Position numbers and translations under genes: made by a program. A stretch of DNA of 64,000 nucleotides from NCBI RefSeq assembly GCF_009908315.1, contig NZ_JAAATW010000002.1, positions 372,001 through 436,000 of the forward strand, in the 5' to 3' direction. Shown here piece by piece: positions 1-9,131 of the stretch. This DNA comes from Paragemmobacter ruber (GTDB lineage Bacteria > Pseudomonadota > Alphaproteobacteria > Rhodobacterales > Rhodobacteraceae). Every line of letters starts with the position of its first letter. Position 1 is the stretch's first letter. Under the pieces are notes generated by a model. The model was given only the letters and a program-made list of their open reading frames with translations. It searched no databases and was not told where the DNA came from.

Positions 1-50
1 GCGGGCGTTCCGATTTCCGTTGCAGGGCCGGGCGGGCAGCAGGGTCATGA
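1..50 (+). CDS. 3' end of an upstream gene (partial, unidentified)
   Basis: An open frame runs from the window edge and stops at the TGA at 48-50, eight bases before the GMC oxidoreductase start. Only about 15 residues are visible, so the product cannot be identified. GMC oxidoreductases are often preceded by a small gluconate 2-dehydrogenase subunit 3-like gene, which would fit this spacing, but that is inference from context only. Confidence 0.35.
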   Translation, partial: GRSDFRCRAGRAAGS

Positions 51-57
51 GGCGGAT

Positions 58-1566
58 ATGGGCGATTGGGACGATCTGATCATCGGGTCGGGCATGGGCG
101 GGGCGACGCTGGCCGCCGCGCTGGCACCCACCGGGCGCCGCGTGCTGATCGTGGAGCGGGGGGAGCGCCTGCCCGACAGTCCCGAGGCGCGGGACGCCAC
201 CGCGATCTTCCGGCGCGGGCATTTCCGGCCCAAGGAGACGTGGCTGGATGCCGAAGGGCGGCCCTTCAATCCCGGCAACTATGCCTTTGTCGGGGGAAAC
301 ACCAAATTCTACGGCGCGGTCCTGTTGCGCTACCGGGCCGAGGATTTCCGCCCGCTGCGGCACATGGGCGGGGTGACGCCGGGCTGGCCCATTTCCTATG
401 AGGTGCTGGAGCCCTTCTATGCGGCGGCAGAGCATCTTTACCGTGTGCGGGGCGATGCGGCAGGCGATCCGACCGAGCCGCCGCGATCACGCCCCTATCC
501 CTTTCCGCCCGTGCCGGACGAGCCCGACATCGCCGCCCTGCGGCGGGCCTTCGCGGCGCAGGGGCTGCATCCGTCATCGCTGCCCTTGGGGGTGGATCTG
601 GAGGCATGGCTGCGGCGCGCGCCCACCACATGGGACGCCTTTCCCGACAGCACGGGGGCCAAGTCGGATGCCGAAAGCTGCGCGCTGGCCGAGGCGCTGC
701 GCCATCCCAATGTCACGCTGATGACGGGGACGCGGGTGGTGCGGCTGCTGGCCGAGGGGCGGCGCGTCACGGGGGTGGAGGTGGAGGGGCCGCAGGGCCG
801 CCCCGCCACGCTGCGGGCGGGCCGGGTCTGCCTCTGCGCGGGGGCGGTGATGACGGCGGGGCTTCTGCTGGCCTCGGCCAATGCGGCGCATCCGGCGGGG
901 CTGGCGAACGGGTCGGGGCAGGTGGGCCGCAACTTCATGAACCACAACCTGACGGCGATGATCGCGGTCAACCCGTTCCGGCGCAACCGCACGGTTTATG
1001 AGAAGACCATCCAGTTCAACGACTGGTATCTGACGGGCGGGCCGGGCGGCACGCCCTTGGGAAATGTGCAGATGCTGGGCCGGGTGACGGGGCCGATCCT
1101 TGCGGGGGAAAGCGGGCTGCCCCTGCCGCTGGCGCATTGGCTGGCGGAACATTCGATCCACATCATGGCCATGTCCGAGGATCTGCCCGATCCCGACAGC
1201 CGGGTGATGTGGCGGGACGGGCAGATCGTGCTGGACTGGCGCCGGACGAATGTGGCCGCGCACGAGTTGCTGGTGCGGCGGCTGAAGGGTGCGATGCGGC
1301 GGGCGGGCTGGCCCATCGTTCTGGCCAAGGGTTTTCCGAAATCTAAGCCCAGCCATCAATGCGGCACGGCGCGGATGGGCGAGGATCCGGCGCGGTCGGT
1401 GGTGGATGTGAACCTGAAGGCGCATGATCTGGACAATCTTTATATCGCGGATGCCTCTGTCCTGCCGACCTCGGCCGCGGTGAACCCGTCCCTGACGGTG
1501 GCGGCGCTGGCCCTGCGGCTGGGGGCGCATCTCGGGGCGCATCTGGGGGAAGACCTTCCGGGTTGA
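58..1566 (+). CDS. GMC family FAD-dependent oxidoreductase
   Basis: A 502-residue flavoprotein of the glucose-methanol-choline oxidoreductase family, which oxidises alcohol groups of sugars or polyols using FAD. The N-terminus has the FAD-binding GSGMGGA motif at about residues 10-16. The C-terminus has the family signature: a histidine in PSHQCGTARMG, then NLYIADASVLPTSAAVNPS. The overall length fits the GMC C-terminal-domain branch that pairs with a gluconate dehydrogenase subunit 3-like partner. The start follows closely on an upstream stop, suggesting it is a later gene of an operon cut by the window edge. The substrate cannot be predicted from the sequence. Confidence 0.9.
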   Translation: MGDWDDLIIGSGMGGATLAAALAPTGRRVLIVERGERLPDSPEARDATAIFRRGHFRPKETWLDAEGRPFNPGNYAFVGGNTKFYGAVLLRYRAEDFRPLRHMGGVTPGWPISYEVLEPFYAAAEHLYRVRGDAAGDPTEPPRSRPYPFPPVPDEPDIAALRRAFAAQGLHPSSLPLGVDLEAWLRRAPTTWDAFPDSTGAKSDAESCALAEALRHPNVTLMTGTRVVRLLAEGRRVTGVEVEGPQGRPATLRAGRVCLCAGAVMTAGLLLASANAAHPAGLANGSGQVGRNFMNHNLTAMIAVNPFRRNRTVYEKTIQFNDWYLTGGPGGTPLGNVQMLGRVTGPILAGESGLPLPLAHWLAEHSIHIMAMSEDLPDPDSRVMWRDGQIVLDWRRTNVAAHELLVRRLKGAMRRAGWPIVLAKGFPKSKPSHQCGTARMGEDPARSVVDVNLKAHDLDNLYIADASVLPTSAAVNPSLTVAALALRLGAHLGAHLGEDLPG

Positions 1567-1643
1567 TGCGGGCCGTCCACCGGCTTTCCTGCGCCCGTGC
1601 GGGCCACGCACCCTTTCGGCCAAGGGGGCCTGACTTTTGGATG

Positions 1644-1661
1644 GGGGGCTAACAGTCCCCC
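1644..1661 (+). terminator. GC hairpin between GMC oxidoreductase and che operon
   Basis: Arms GGGGG and CCCCC flank an 8-nt loop (CTAACAGT), about 80 bases after the GMC stop and 100 bases before the STAS gene. There is no T-run, so it is a weak intrinsic terminator at best. The 1567-1758 gap must also hold the che operon promoter, but I see no clear -35/-10 pair. Confidence 0.35.
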
Positions 1662-1758
1662 GCGCGGTGGCCGTTTCACCCTTCGAGAGCCCGGACAGGC
1701 CGCGCGCGCGCCAAGAGCGCCGCGCGAGTCGGAGCCGGGGCAGGAGCAGGGGATCGGC

Positions 1759-2031
1759 ATGACAATTGCACAACATGACTTGCAGGGCGATCTGCGCGCC
1801 GGCGATGCCGAAGGGCTGCGCACGGCGCTGCTCGGCGCGCTGGAGGCGGGCGATCTGCGGATCGGGACGGCGGACCTGACATCGGCCGACATGGCGGTGG
1901 TTCAGGTTCTGCTGTCGGCCCGGCGGACGGCGGCGGCGGCGGGGCGGCGGCTGGAGATCGCGGTGCCGCAGGACGGCCCCCTTGCGCGGCTCCTGGGGCG
2001 GCTCGCGCTGGATGGCGCGCTGGCGGGCTGA
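1759..2031 (+). CDS. STAS domain protein heading the che operon
   Basis: A 90-residue single-domain protein resembling the STAS fold of anti-sigma-factor antagonists and MlaB-like proteins: beta strand, a DLTSADMAVVQVLLSA segment where phosphorylatable STAS proteins carry their acceptor serine, then a helix and the EIAVPQDGPLARLL strand-helix. The ATG at 1759 was chosen because the sequence upstream in this frame reads as non-coding. It lies about 90 bases before cheY in the same orientation and is probably co-transcribed. STAS proteins in chemotaxis-like operons are thought to act as switches or partners of response regulators; the exact role here is unknown. Confidence 0.75.
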   Translation: MTIAQHDLQGDLRAGDAEGLRTALLGALEAGDLRIGTADLTSADMAVVQVLLSARRTAAAAGRRLEIAVPQDGPLARLLGRLALDGALAG

Positions 2032-2119
2032 CCGCGCCTGCCTGTGAACCCGCGCCCCGTGGGGTGCGGCCCAAGGGGGCGACATCGCCCCACAAGATCG
2101 AGACGGAACAGAGAGAACC

Positions 2120-2485
2120 ATGTCCAAAAGCGTTTTGACCGTAGATGACTCGCCTTCCATCCGGCGCATGATCGCGATGACCCTACAGGAGGCGGGCTAT
2201 GCCGTGACCGAGGCGGTGGATGGGCAGGACGGGTTGACCAAGGCGCTGGCGCAGCCCTTCGACGCGATCATCACCGATCAGAACATGCCCAACATGGATG
2301 GGCTGAGCTTCATCCGCGCGCTGCGCCAGCATCCGCAGGGCAAGGGGGTGCCGGTGGTGGTGCTTTCGACCGAATCCGAAGAGGGGCTGAAACAGCAGGC
2401 GCGCGAGGCCGGGGCGCTGGGCTGGATGGTGAAGCCCTTCACGCAGGACAAGCTCTTGGCCGTGATCAAGAAGGTAGTGGGCTGA
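2120..2485 (+). CDS. cheY: Chemotaxis response regulator CheY
   Basis: A 121-residue stand-alone receiver domain. Acidic pocket D9/D10, phosphoacceptor D53 in the ITDQNMPNMDG strand, the S83/T84 switch position and K105 in MVKPF are all present. Phosphorylation by CheA would let it act on a flagellar motor or another output. Its TGA overlaps the ATG of cheA by one base, so the two are translationally coupled. A good Shine-Dalgarno (acagagagaacc) precedes the start. Confidence 0.95.
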   Translation: MSKSVLTVDDSPSIRRMIAMTLQEAGYAVTEAVDGQDGLTKALAQPFDAIITDQNMPNMDGLSFIRALRQHPQGKGVPVVVLSTESEEGLKQQAREAGALGWMVKPFTQDKLLAVIKKVVG

Positions 2486-4476
2486 TGATGGATGATATGG
2501 GTGCCATCTTCCGCGAGGAAGTGCGCGATCTTTTGGAAAGTCTGGAACGCGGTCTGCTGGACCTGAAGGCGCGGCCCGGGGATATGGGGCTGATCAATCA
2601 GGTCTTTCGCGATCTGCATACGGTAAAGGGCAGCGGGGCGATGTTCGGGTTCACCGAGCTTGCCGCCTTTATCCATGAGTTCGAGACGGTGTTCGACCGG
2701 ATCCGATCCGGCGATCTGGCGGCGGGGCCAGATATCCTGCGTCTGGCCCTTGCGGCCAAGGACGAGATCCCGGGTCTGGTCGAGGGTCTGCCCGATCCCG
2801 AGGGGCAGCGTGCCGCGATCCTGCAGGGCCTGCGCGCGATCATGGGGGGCGAGGCCGTGGCGGAAGGCCAGGGTGCAGGGGCGGATGAGGCCCCCGTGGC
2901 GGTGGGCGAAGGCCCGTCGCGGCTGTGGTTCCGGCTGACGGGGGCGGCCTTGGCGATGGGCGCGCGCCCCGAGATCGTGCTGGACGAGTTGCGCGGGCTG
3001 GGTGCCACGCAGGTGGTGGCGGACCTGTCCGATCTGCCGCCGCTGGACCGGCTGGATGTGGAGGCCTGCGCGGTTGGCTGGGCGATGGAGATGCCTGCGG
3101 GCGTGACCACGGCGCAGCTTGAGGAGGTGTTCCTTTTCGTCGATGCCGAATGGCGGCTGGAGCCTGCGGTGCAGGCGGCGGCCCCGGTGGCGGTGTCGGC
3201 TGTGGCGGCGGCGACAGGCCCCGCGACAGGTGCGGCTGCCCCGGCCGCCCCGGCGGGCGCGGCGGCGCCGGCGGCGCGGGCGGATCAGAACGGCACCACG
3301 CTGCGCGTTCCGGCGGAACGGCTGGATGCGCTGATGGATTCGGTGGGCGAATTGGTGATCGTGGAGGCCCGGCTGACCGAGCTTGCGCGCCAGAGCCGCG
3401 ATCCCGCGCTGATGGCCACGGCAGAGCAGATCACCCGTCTGGCGGGCGGCCTGCGCGATGCGACGATGACGATGCGCATGGTTCCGATGCGGTCGCTCGT
3501 CGGGCGTTTCCGGCGGCTGGTGATGGATCTGTCTGACAAGCTGGGCAAGCCGGTGAATTTCTCGGTCATCGGCGAGGAGACGGAACTCGACAAGACCGTG
3601 ATCGAAAAGCTGGCCGATCCCTTGGTCCATATCCTGCGCAACTCGATCGACCACGGGATGGAGACCCCGGAAGAGCGGGCGGCGACAGAGAAGCCGCGCG
3701 AGGGTCTGATCGAGTTGTCGGCGGTCCATGCAGGGGCCGAGGTTCTGATCCGGCTGAGCGATGACGGGCGCGGGATTGATGCCGCCAAGGTGCGCGCCAA
3801 GGCGGTGGCCAAGGGGCTGATCGCGGCGGATGCGGTGCTGAGCGATGCGCAAACCTTCGCGCTGATCTTCGAGCCGGGCTTTTCGACATCGGAGCAGGTC
3901 ACGGAACTGTCGGGGCGTGGCGTGGGGATGGATGTGGTGCGGCGCACCATCGACAGCCTGCGCGGCAGCATCGAGATCGATTCAAAGCCCGGGCGCGGCA
4001 CGACCGTGACGCTGCGGCTGCCGCTGACGCTGGCCATCATCGAGGGCCTGCTGATCGAGGTGGCGGGCGAGCGCTACACGCTGCCCATGGCCAGCGTGCA
4101 GGAGATCGTGGAACTGCCGCCCGAAAAGGCGGTGGCCGAAGGCGCGGCAGAGTTTCTGGATATCCGCGGCCGGTTTGTCCCCTTCCTGCGGCTGCGGCGG
4201 CTGTTCGATTGCGCGGGCGAGCCCGGGGCGGCCCAGAACGTGGTGATCGTGCAGTCGGGCGAGGTGCGGGTGGGCATCGTGGTGGACCGGATCGTCGGCA
4301 CCAACCAGACCGTGATCAAGCAGATGTCGAAGCTGCACGCCGATGTGCGCGCGGTATCGGGGGCCACGATCCTGGGCGATGGGTCGGTCGCGCTGATCCT
4401 CGATGTGGCGCATCTGGTGGGGATGGGCCGGGCCTCGGGCGAGGCGGGCGCGCAGATGCGGGAGATGGCGGCATGA
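2485..4476 (+). CDS. cheA: Chemotaxis histidine kinase CheA
   Basis: A 663-residue CheA with all expected parts. The N-terminal HPt domain has its phosphorylatable H45 in HTVKGSGAMFGF. A P2-like region (about 145-235) is of the type seen in many alphaproteobacterial CheAs. An Ala/Pro-rich linker follows, then the P3 dimerisation helices (about 270-330), the HATPase domain with DPLVHILRNSIDHG, GRGID and GVGMDVV boxes, and a C-terminal CheW-like P5 domain (about 515-650). It autophosphorylates under receptor control and passes phosphate to CheY and CheB. It overlaps cheY at its start and cheW at its end (ATGA). Confidence 0.96.
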   Translation: MMDDMGAIFREEVRDLLESLERGLLDLKARPGDMGLINQVFRDLHTVKGSGAMFGFTELAAFIHEFETVFDRIRSGDLAAGPDILRLALAAKDEIPGLVEGLPDPEGQRAAILQGLRAIMGGEAVAEGQGAGADEAPVAVGEGPSRLWFRLTGAALAMGARPEIVLDELRGLGATQVVADLSDLPPLDRLDVEACAVGWAMEMPAGVTTAQLEEVFLFVDAEWRLEPAVQAAAPVAVSAVAAATGPATGAAAPAAPAGAAAPAARADQNGTTLRVPAERLDALMDSVGELVIVEARLTELARQSRDPALMATAEQITRLAGGLRDATMTMRMVPMRSLVGRFRRLVMDLSDKLGKPVNFSVIGEETELDKTVIEKLADPLVHILRNSIDHGMETPEERAATEKPREGLIELSAVHAGAEVLIRLSDDGRGIDAAKVRAKAVAKGLIAADAVLSDAQTFALIFEPGFSTSEQVTELSGRGVGMDVVRRTIDSLRGSIEIDSKPGRGTTVTLRLPLTLAIIEGLLIEVAGERYTLPMASVQEIVELPPEKAVAEGAAEFLDIRGRFVPFLRLRRLFDCAGEPGAAQNVVIVQSGEVRVGIVVDRIVGTNQTVIKQMSKLHADVRAVSGATILGDGSVALILDVAHLVGMGRASGEAGAQMREMAA

Positions 4477-4961
4477 GCATGAGCAAGCTGAAATCAGAGC
4501 AGACGCTGACGGTGGTGACGCTGACGCTGGGGCGGCAGACGCTGGCCATCCCCACGCGGTTCCTGCGCGAGATCCTCGATCCCCTGCCGGTGACGCGGGT
4601 GCCGGGGGCGGGGTCGCAGGTGCCCGGCGTGGTGAATGTGCGCGGGTCGGTGGTGCCGCTGGCCGATCTGGGGCAGGCGCTGGCCATCCCGGACGTGGGA
4701 CAGGACGACCGCCGCCGCTTTCTGGTGCTGGATGTCGAAGTGGCGGGCGAGGCGGCCACCGTCGCCGTGGCCGCGGATGCGGTGCATGAGGTGACGACGA
4801 TTGACACGCAGACGATCGAGCCGGTGCCCGCCGCCGCGATCGCATGGCCGCCGGAATTCCTGAGCGGTCTGTACCGGGGGACAGAGGGCTTTGTCCTGCT
4901 GCCCGATCTTGGACAGATCTTTTCCAACCTAGCCAACCGGCCGCAGGCCGTTCCGCTCTGA
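4473..4961 (+). CDS. cheW: Chemotaxis coupling protein CheW (first copy)
   Basis: A 162-residue CheW-like domain linking receptors to CheA. Typical pattern: [16 protein letters not shown], then [21 protein letters not shown], and a late [19 protein letters not shown] segment. It starts inside the last codons of cheA (ATGA overlap at 4473-4476), showing translational coupling. Only 11 bases separate it from the receptor gene. A second, divergent CheW lies downstream of the receptor; having two adaptors around one receptor suggests distinct roles in the array. Confidence 0.93.
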   Translation: MSMSKLKSEQTLTVVTLTLGRQTLAIPTRFLREILDPLPVTRVPGAGSQVPGVVNVRGSVVPLADLGQALAIPDVGQDDRRRFLVLDVEVAGEAATVAVAADAVHEVTTIDTQTIEPVPAAAIAWPPEFLSGLYRGTEGFVLLPDLGQIFSNLANRPQAVPL

Positions 4962-4972
4962 GGGAGCTAATC

Positions 4973-6637
4973 ATGAGACTGACGATCAAGACCAAACTTG
5001 TGGCCACCTTCGGCCTTGTCTTCGCGCTTTGGGGTGTATCGACGGGGCTGGCGGTGACGTATCTCGGGAACTCCTACGAACGCTATCAGGAGACGGTGGA
5101 GCGTGACATCCCGCAACTGATGACGCTGCAGGATCTGGCGACGCGGTCCAAGGAAGAGCGGTTGACGCTGTCGGAAATCCTGATCGGGCTGCCCAACGCG
5201 CCCGAGACCCATATCCCCCGGCTGGAGGCGCTGCTGCTGGAGAGGGCCGAGCAGATCCACGCGCTGGAGGATCAGCTGGCAGCGCAGACGACCGATCCGG
5301 CCATTCTGGACCTGCTGGCCCGTTTCGCCACGCTGCATGACGACGGCGAGGCGCTGATGGAGCGCATCAAGGCCGCCGAATTCGCAGGTGACGGCGATAC
5401 TGCCAATACGCTGTATCATCAGGAACTGGCTGCTACCGGCGAGGAAATCCTGTTGGTGCTGGATCAGATCGAGACGATCGTGAAGAACGTGGTGGTCGAG
5501 AACGAGAACACCACGGCCGCGGATTACTATGCCGCCCGGAACACGATGGTTGGGCTGTTTGCCCTGTCGGCGCTGTTTGCGCTGGTGCTGGCGGGCTGGA
5601 CGCTGATGGCGCTGTCGCGCGGGCTGAAGGCATCGGTCGCGATGGCGGCGGCGATTGCGGACGGGGATCTGCGCCAGTCGCCCGAGGTGCGCGGCAATGA
5701 CGAGATCGCCGATCTGCTGAAGGCGCAGCGCGCCATGGTCGAAAAGCTGCGCGAGGTGGTCGAGAATGTCTCGGGCGCGGTGCGCAACGTGGCGGCAGGG
5801 TCGACGCAGATGGCCTCCACCTCGGAAGAGCTGAGCCAGGGCGCGACGGAGCAGGCCTCGGCGACCGAGGAGAGCTCGGCCGCGGTGGAGCAGATGACGG
5901 CGAACATCAAGCAGAGCGCCGAGAACGCGACGCTGACCGAAAAGATGGCGTCGAAATCGGCCGAAGATGCGCGCGCCAGTGGCAAGGCGGTGGCCGATGC
6001 GGTGGACGCGATGCAGACCATCGCCGAGCGGATCATGATCGTGCAGGAGATCGCGCGTCAGACCGACCTTCTGGCGCTGAACGCGGCGGTCGAGGCCGCG
6101 CGGGCGGGTGAGCATGGGCGCGGCTTTGCCGTGGTGGCGGCCGAGGTGCGCAAGCTGGCCGAACGCAGCCAGCAGGCGGCGGCAGAGATTTCGTCGCTGT
6201 CGGCTGCGACGGTGCGCACGGCGGCCAGCGCGGGCGAGATGTTGCAGGGGCTGGTGCCGGATATCGAGAAGACCTCGGCGCTGGTGACCGAAATCTCGGT
6301 CGCGTCGCGCGAACTGGCGACGGGGTCGGCCCAGATCAGCCTGTCGATCCAGCAACTGGACAAGGTCACGCAGGAAAACACCGCCGCGTCCGAACAGCTG
6401 TCGGCCAGCGCCACGGAACTGGCCAGCCAGGCGGATGCGCTGGCCGAGGCGATCGCCTTCTTCAAGGTTGCAGGCGACTTGGGCGCCACGGCCGAGGTGC
6501 GGGCAGAGGCGCCCGTGGTCAAGCCAGCCGTCCGGGTGCGCAGCGCGGGGTCGCGCAGCAGCGATGGCGGGTTCGATTTCGATCTGGGCGATGCGAATGA
6601 CGATCTCGACCAACATTTCAAGCGCAGCGCGGCCTGA
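4973..6637 (+). CDS. Methyl-accepting chemotaxis protein
   Basis: A 554-residue transmembrane receptor. It has TM1 at about residues 8-30, a periplasmic all-helical four-helix-bundle-type sensor (about 31-185) and TM2 at about 187-210. A HAMP linker and a cytoplasmic signalling coiled coil follow, with the conserved hairpin around [25 protein letters not shown]. Glu/Gln-rich stretches such as [17 protein letters not shown] are candidate methylation sites for the CheR and CheB encoded downstream. No CheR-docking pentapeptide is visible; the tail is acidic ([16 protein letters not shown]). The ligand is unknown. Confidence 0.94.
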   Translation: MRLTIKTKLVATFGLVFALWGVSTGLAVTYLGNSYERYQETVERDIPQLMTLQDLATRSKEERLTLSEILIGLPNAPETHIPRLEALLLERAEQIHALEDQLAAQTTDPAILDLLARFATLHDDGEALMERIKAAEFAGDGDTANTLYHQELAATGEEILLVLDQIETIVKNVVVENENTTAADYYAARNTMVGLFALSALFALVLAGWTLMALSRGLKASVAMAAAIADGDLRQSPEVRGNDEIADLLKAQRAMVEKLREVVENVSGAVRNVAAGSTQMASTSEELSQGATEQASATEESSAAVEQMTANIKQSAENATLTEKMASKSAEDARASGKAVADAVDAMQTIAERIMIVQEIARQTDLLALNAAVEAARAGEHGRGFAVVAAEVRKLAERSQQAAAEISSLSAATVRTAASAGEMLQGLVPDIEKTSALVTEISVASRELATGSAQISLSIQQLDKVTQENTAASEQLSASATELASQADALAEAIAFFKVAGDLGATAEVRAEAPVVKPAVRVRSAGSRSSDGGFDFDLGDANDDLDQHFKRSAA

Positions 6638-6647
6638 GGAGGCAAGC

Positions 6648-7139
6648 ATGACCGACAGTGCCGATGTCGTCACCTTCAACGCGGATCAGGCGCTTTATGC
6701 GGTGCCGGTCAGCCGGGTGCAGGAAATCCTTGACCTGCGCCCGGTGGCGGCGATGCCCAACGCGCCCGCCTATCTGCTGGGGATCATCGACCTGAGGGGC
6801 GAGAATATCCCGGTGGTGGACCTGCGCCGCCTGCTGGGGCGGCCCGAGACGGCGGATACGACGCAGAGCCGTATCCTTGTGGTCTGGCTGGCCAAGGGGG
6901 CCGAGCGCGCGGTGATCGGGATCAAGACCGACCGCGTGATCGAGGTGACGCGGCTGGACGACGCCGAGGTGAAGCCGCTGACGGAGGCCGAACTGTTGGG
7001 CTGGACCGGCAGCGCGGTGGCCGGGATCGGGCGCTGCCGGGGCGAGGTGGTCAGCCTGATCGACCTCGACCGGCTGTTCGACCGGGTTGATCTGGGCGCG
7101 CAGGCCCTGGGTGCGCAGGCCTTGGCCGACGTGGCCTGA
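6648..7139 (+). CDS. cheW: Chemotaxis coupling protein CheW (second copy)
   Basis: A 163-residue CheW-family protein starting ten bases after the receptor stop with a good GAGGAGG Shine-Dalgarno. It shows the CheW core ALYAVPVSRVQEILDL, YLLGIIDLRGENIPVVDLR and the late GEVVSLIDLDRLF strand. It differs from the first CheW of the operon along most of its length, so this is not a recent duplication. It probably couples the preceding receptor, or soluble receptors elsewhere, to CheA. Confidence 0.93.
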   Translation: MTDSADVVTFNADQALYAVPVSRVQEILDLRPVAAMPNAPAYLLGIIDLRGENIPVVDLRRLLGRPETADTTQSRILVVWLAKGAERAVIGIKTDRVIEVTRLDDAEVKPLTEAELLGWTGSAVAGIGRCRGEVVSLIDLDRLFDRVDLGAQALGAQALADVA

Positions 7140-7164
7140 CGGGTTCGGGGCCTGAGGTTTCCAG

Positions 7165-8016
7165 ATGCAGATGGCTGACCATCCCACGCATAGCGACCGG
7201 TTCCGGGATCTGATCCGGTCGCTGACAGGCATCAGCCTGCCCCCCAGCAAGGTGATGATGATCGACCAGCGGCTGCGGCGGCGGGTGCTGGCGGCGGGAC
7301 TGCCCAGCACCGAGGCCTATCTGGAAAAGCTGCTGGGTGGCGCGCTGCCGGATGACGAGTTGCGGCAGGTGATCGACCTGATCACCACCAATACCACCAG
7401 CTTCTTCCGCGAGGCCGATCATTTCGATCAGCTGGTGCGGACGATCCTGCCCGAGCGTCTGGGTCATCGGGGGGCGGGCGGTGCGGCGCGGCGGCGGTTC
7501 AAGCTGTGGTCGGCGGCCTCGTCCGAAGGGGCAGAGGCTTATACGGCGGCGATGGTGCTGGAAGAGGCGCGGCGGCGGCGCGGGGATTTCGATTTCGCGA
7601 TCCTCGGCACGGATATCAGCCAGCGGATGCTGGAGCGGGCGGTGGCGGCGGTCTATGCCAACGAACAGCTGTCCACGGTGCCGCGCGATCTGGTGGCGCG
7701 GTATTTCCTGCACTCCTCGGCGCCCAGCATGGCGGGCAAGTCGCGCGTGGTGCCCGAATTGCGGGCGCGGGTGCGGTTCCGCCATCTGAACCTGATGGAT
7801 GCGTCCTATCCGGTGGATCGGGATGTGGACGTGATCCTGTTGCGCAACGTGCTGATCTACTTTGATGCGGGCGACAAGGAAAAGGTTGTCGACCGTCTGG
7901 TCGGGCATCTGGCACCCGGCGGCTATCTGATGGTGGGACATGCCGAGAGCATGGTCGTGCGCCATGCACTGCTGCGGCAGATCCGCCCGACGATCTTTCA
8001 GAAAGGGGATGCGTGA
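7165..8016 (+). CDS. cheR: Chemotaxis protein methyltransferase CheR
   Basis: A 283-residue SAM-dependent methyltransferase that methylates glutamates on receptors. It has the N-terminal helical domain (about 1-85) with ITTNTTSFFRE, the SAM-binding strand KLWSAASSEGAEAYTAAM (a variant of the usual WSAaCStGeEpYS) and the C-terminal RNVLIYFD motif. No TPR extension. Its TGA overlaps the ATG of cheB by one base. Confidence 0.95.
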   Translation: MQMADHPTHSDRFRDLIRSLTGISLPPSKVMMIDQRLRRRVLAAGLPSTEAYLEKLLGGALPDDELRQVIDLITTNTTSFFREADHFDQLVRTILPERLGHRGAGGAARRRFKLWSAASSEGAEAYTAAMVLEEARRRRGDFDFAILGTDISQRMLERAVAAVYANEQLSTVPRDLVARYFLHSSAPSMAGKSRVVPELRARVRFRHLNLMDASYPVDRDVDVILLRNVLIYFDAGDKEKVVDRLVGHLAPGGYLMVGHAESMVVRHALLRQIRPTIFQKGDA

Positions 8017-9131
8017 TGACGGGAACGGCGGACCCGGTGCGGGTTCTGATCGTCGATGATTCCACCTCGGCCCGGGCGATGCTGCGGTCGGTCGTCGAAA
8101 GCGACCCGGCTCTGCGCGTGTGCGGGGCGGCGCCCGATGCCTTTGCCGCGGCGCGGATGATGCGGGTGGATCTGCCCGACGTGATCCTGCTGGATCTGGA
8201 AATGCCGGGGATGGATGGGCTGACCTTCCTGAAGAAGATCATGTCGCAACGCCCGATCCCGGTGGTGGTCTGTTCCGGGCTTACAGCGCGCGGGTCCGAG
8301 CAGAGCCTTGCCGCCCTTGAGGCAGGCGCGGTAGAGGTGATCCTGAAGCCGCAGGCGAGCGATGCCGCCGCGCGGGCTGAGGCGGCGCTGCGCATCTGCG
8401 ACGCGCTGCGCGCAGCCAGCCAGTCGCGCGGGGCGCGCGCGGCGTTGGCGGCGGGGTCGGCGCTGAAGCCGCCGGGGCCGAAACTTTCGCCAGATGAGAT
8501 GCTGCCGCCGCCCAATCTGGCGCGGGTGGCACCCCTGACCGAACCCATCGTCTGCATCGGATCCTCGACCGGCGGGACCGAGGCGCTGCGCACGATCCTG
8601 ACCGCGCTGCCGCCAGATGCACCCGCCATCTGCATCGTGCAGCACATGCCTGCGGGCTTTACCGCGGCCTTTGCCAAGCGGCTGGACAGCCTGTGTCAGG
8701 TCCGCGTGCGCGAGGCCGTGGATGGCGCGACCGTGACGCAGGGCGAGGTGCTGATCGCGCCGGGCGACCAGCACATGATGCTGCGGCGGCTGCCGTCGGG
8801 TTATCGCGTGGTGGTGGCGCCGGGACCGGCCATCAGTCGGCACCGGCCTTCGGTCGATGTGCTGTTCCGGTCGGCGGCCACGGCGGCGGGGGCCAATGCG
8901 CTGGGCATCGTGCTGACGGGGATGGGCGATGACGGGGCGCGCTGTCTGGGCGAGATGAAGGCGGCGGGGGCGCTGACCGTGGCGCAGGACGAGGCGACAT
9001 CGGTGGTCTACGGGATGCCGCGCGAGGCGGTGCGTATGGGCAGCGCGATGCAGTCGCTGGCGCTGGAGAAGATGGCGGCGGCGATCATGGGCTTTGCCCG
9101 CCGCCACAGGACGGGGGTGCAGGCAGGATGA
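8016..9131 (+). CDS. cheB: Chemotaxis response regulator methylesterase CheB
   Basis: A two-domain CheB. The receiver domain (about 1-125) has DD near the N-terminus and the phosphoacceptor in ILLDLEMPGMDG. The methylesterase domain (about 175-370) has the catalytic Ser in GSSTGGTEAL, His in VQHMPAGF and Asp in GMGDDGA. It demethylates or deamidates receptor glutamates, reversing CheR. A GTG codon directly precedes the chosen ATG and is an alternative start. The next gene starts inside its last codons (ATGA at 9128-9131). Confidence 0.95.
   Translation: MTGTADPVRVLIVDDSTSARAMLRSVVESDPALRVCGAAPDAFAAARMMRVDLPDVILLDLEMPGMDGLTFLKKIMSQRPIPVVVCSGLTARGSEQSLAALEAGAVEVILKPQASDAAARAEAALRICDALRAASQSRGARAALAAGSALKPPGPKLSPDEMLPPPNLARVAPLTEPIVCIGSSTGGTEALRTILTALPPDAPAICIVQHMPAGFTAAFAKRLDSLCQVRVREAVDGATVTQGEVLIAPGDQHMMLRRLPSGYRVVVAPGPAISRHRPSVDVLFRSAATAAGANALGIVLTGMGDDGARCLGEMKAAGALTVAQDEATSVVYGMPREAVRMGSAMQSLALEKMAAAIMGFARRHRTGVQAG

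Noticed and set aside
574-2169. Long minus-strand open frame across the GMC and STAS genes
   Set aside because: Arg/Pro/His-rich antisense shadow that crosses intergenic sequence without a ribosome site or domain.
2278-3852. 524-codon antisense frame opposite cheA
   Set aside because: Antisense composition, no motif, and it covers a well-supported kinase gene.
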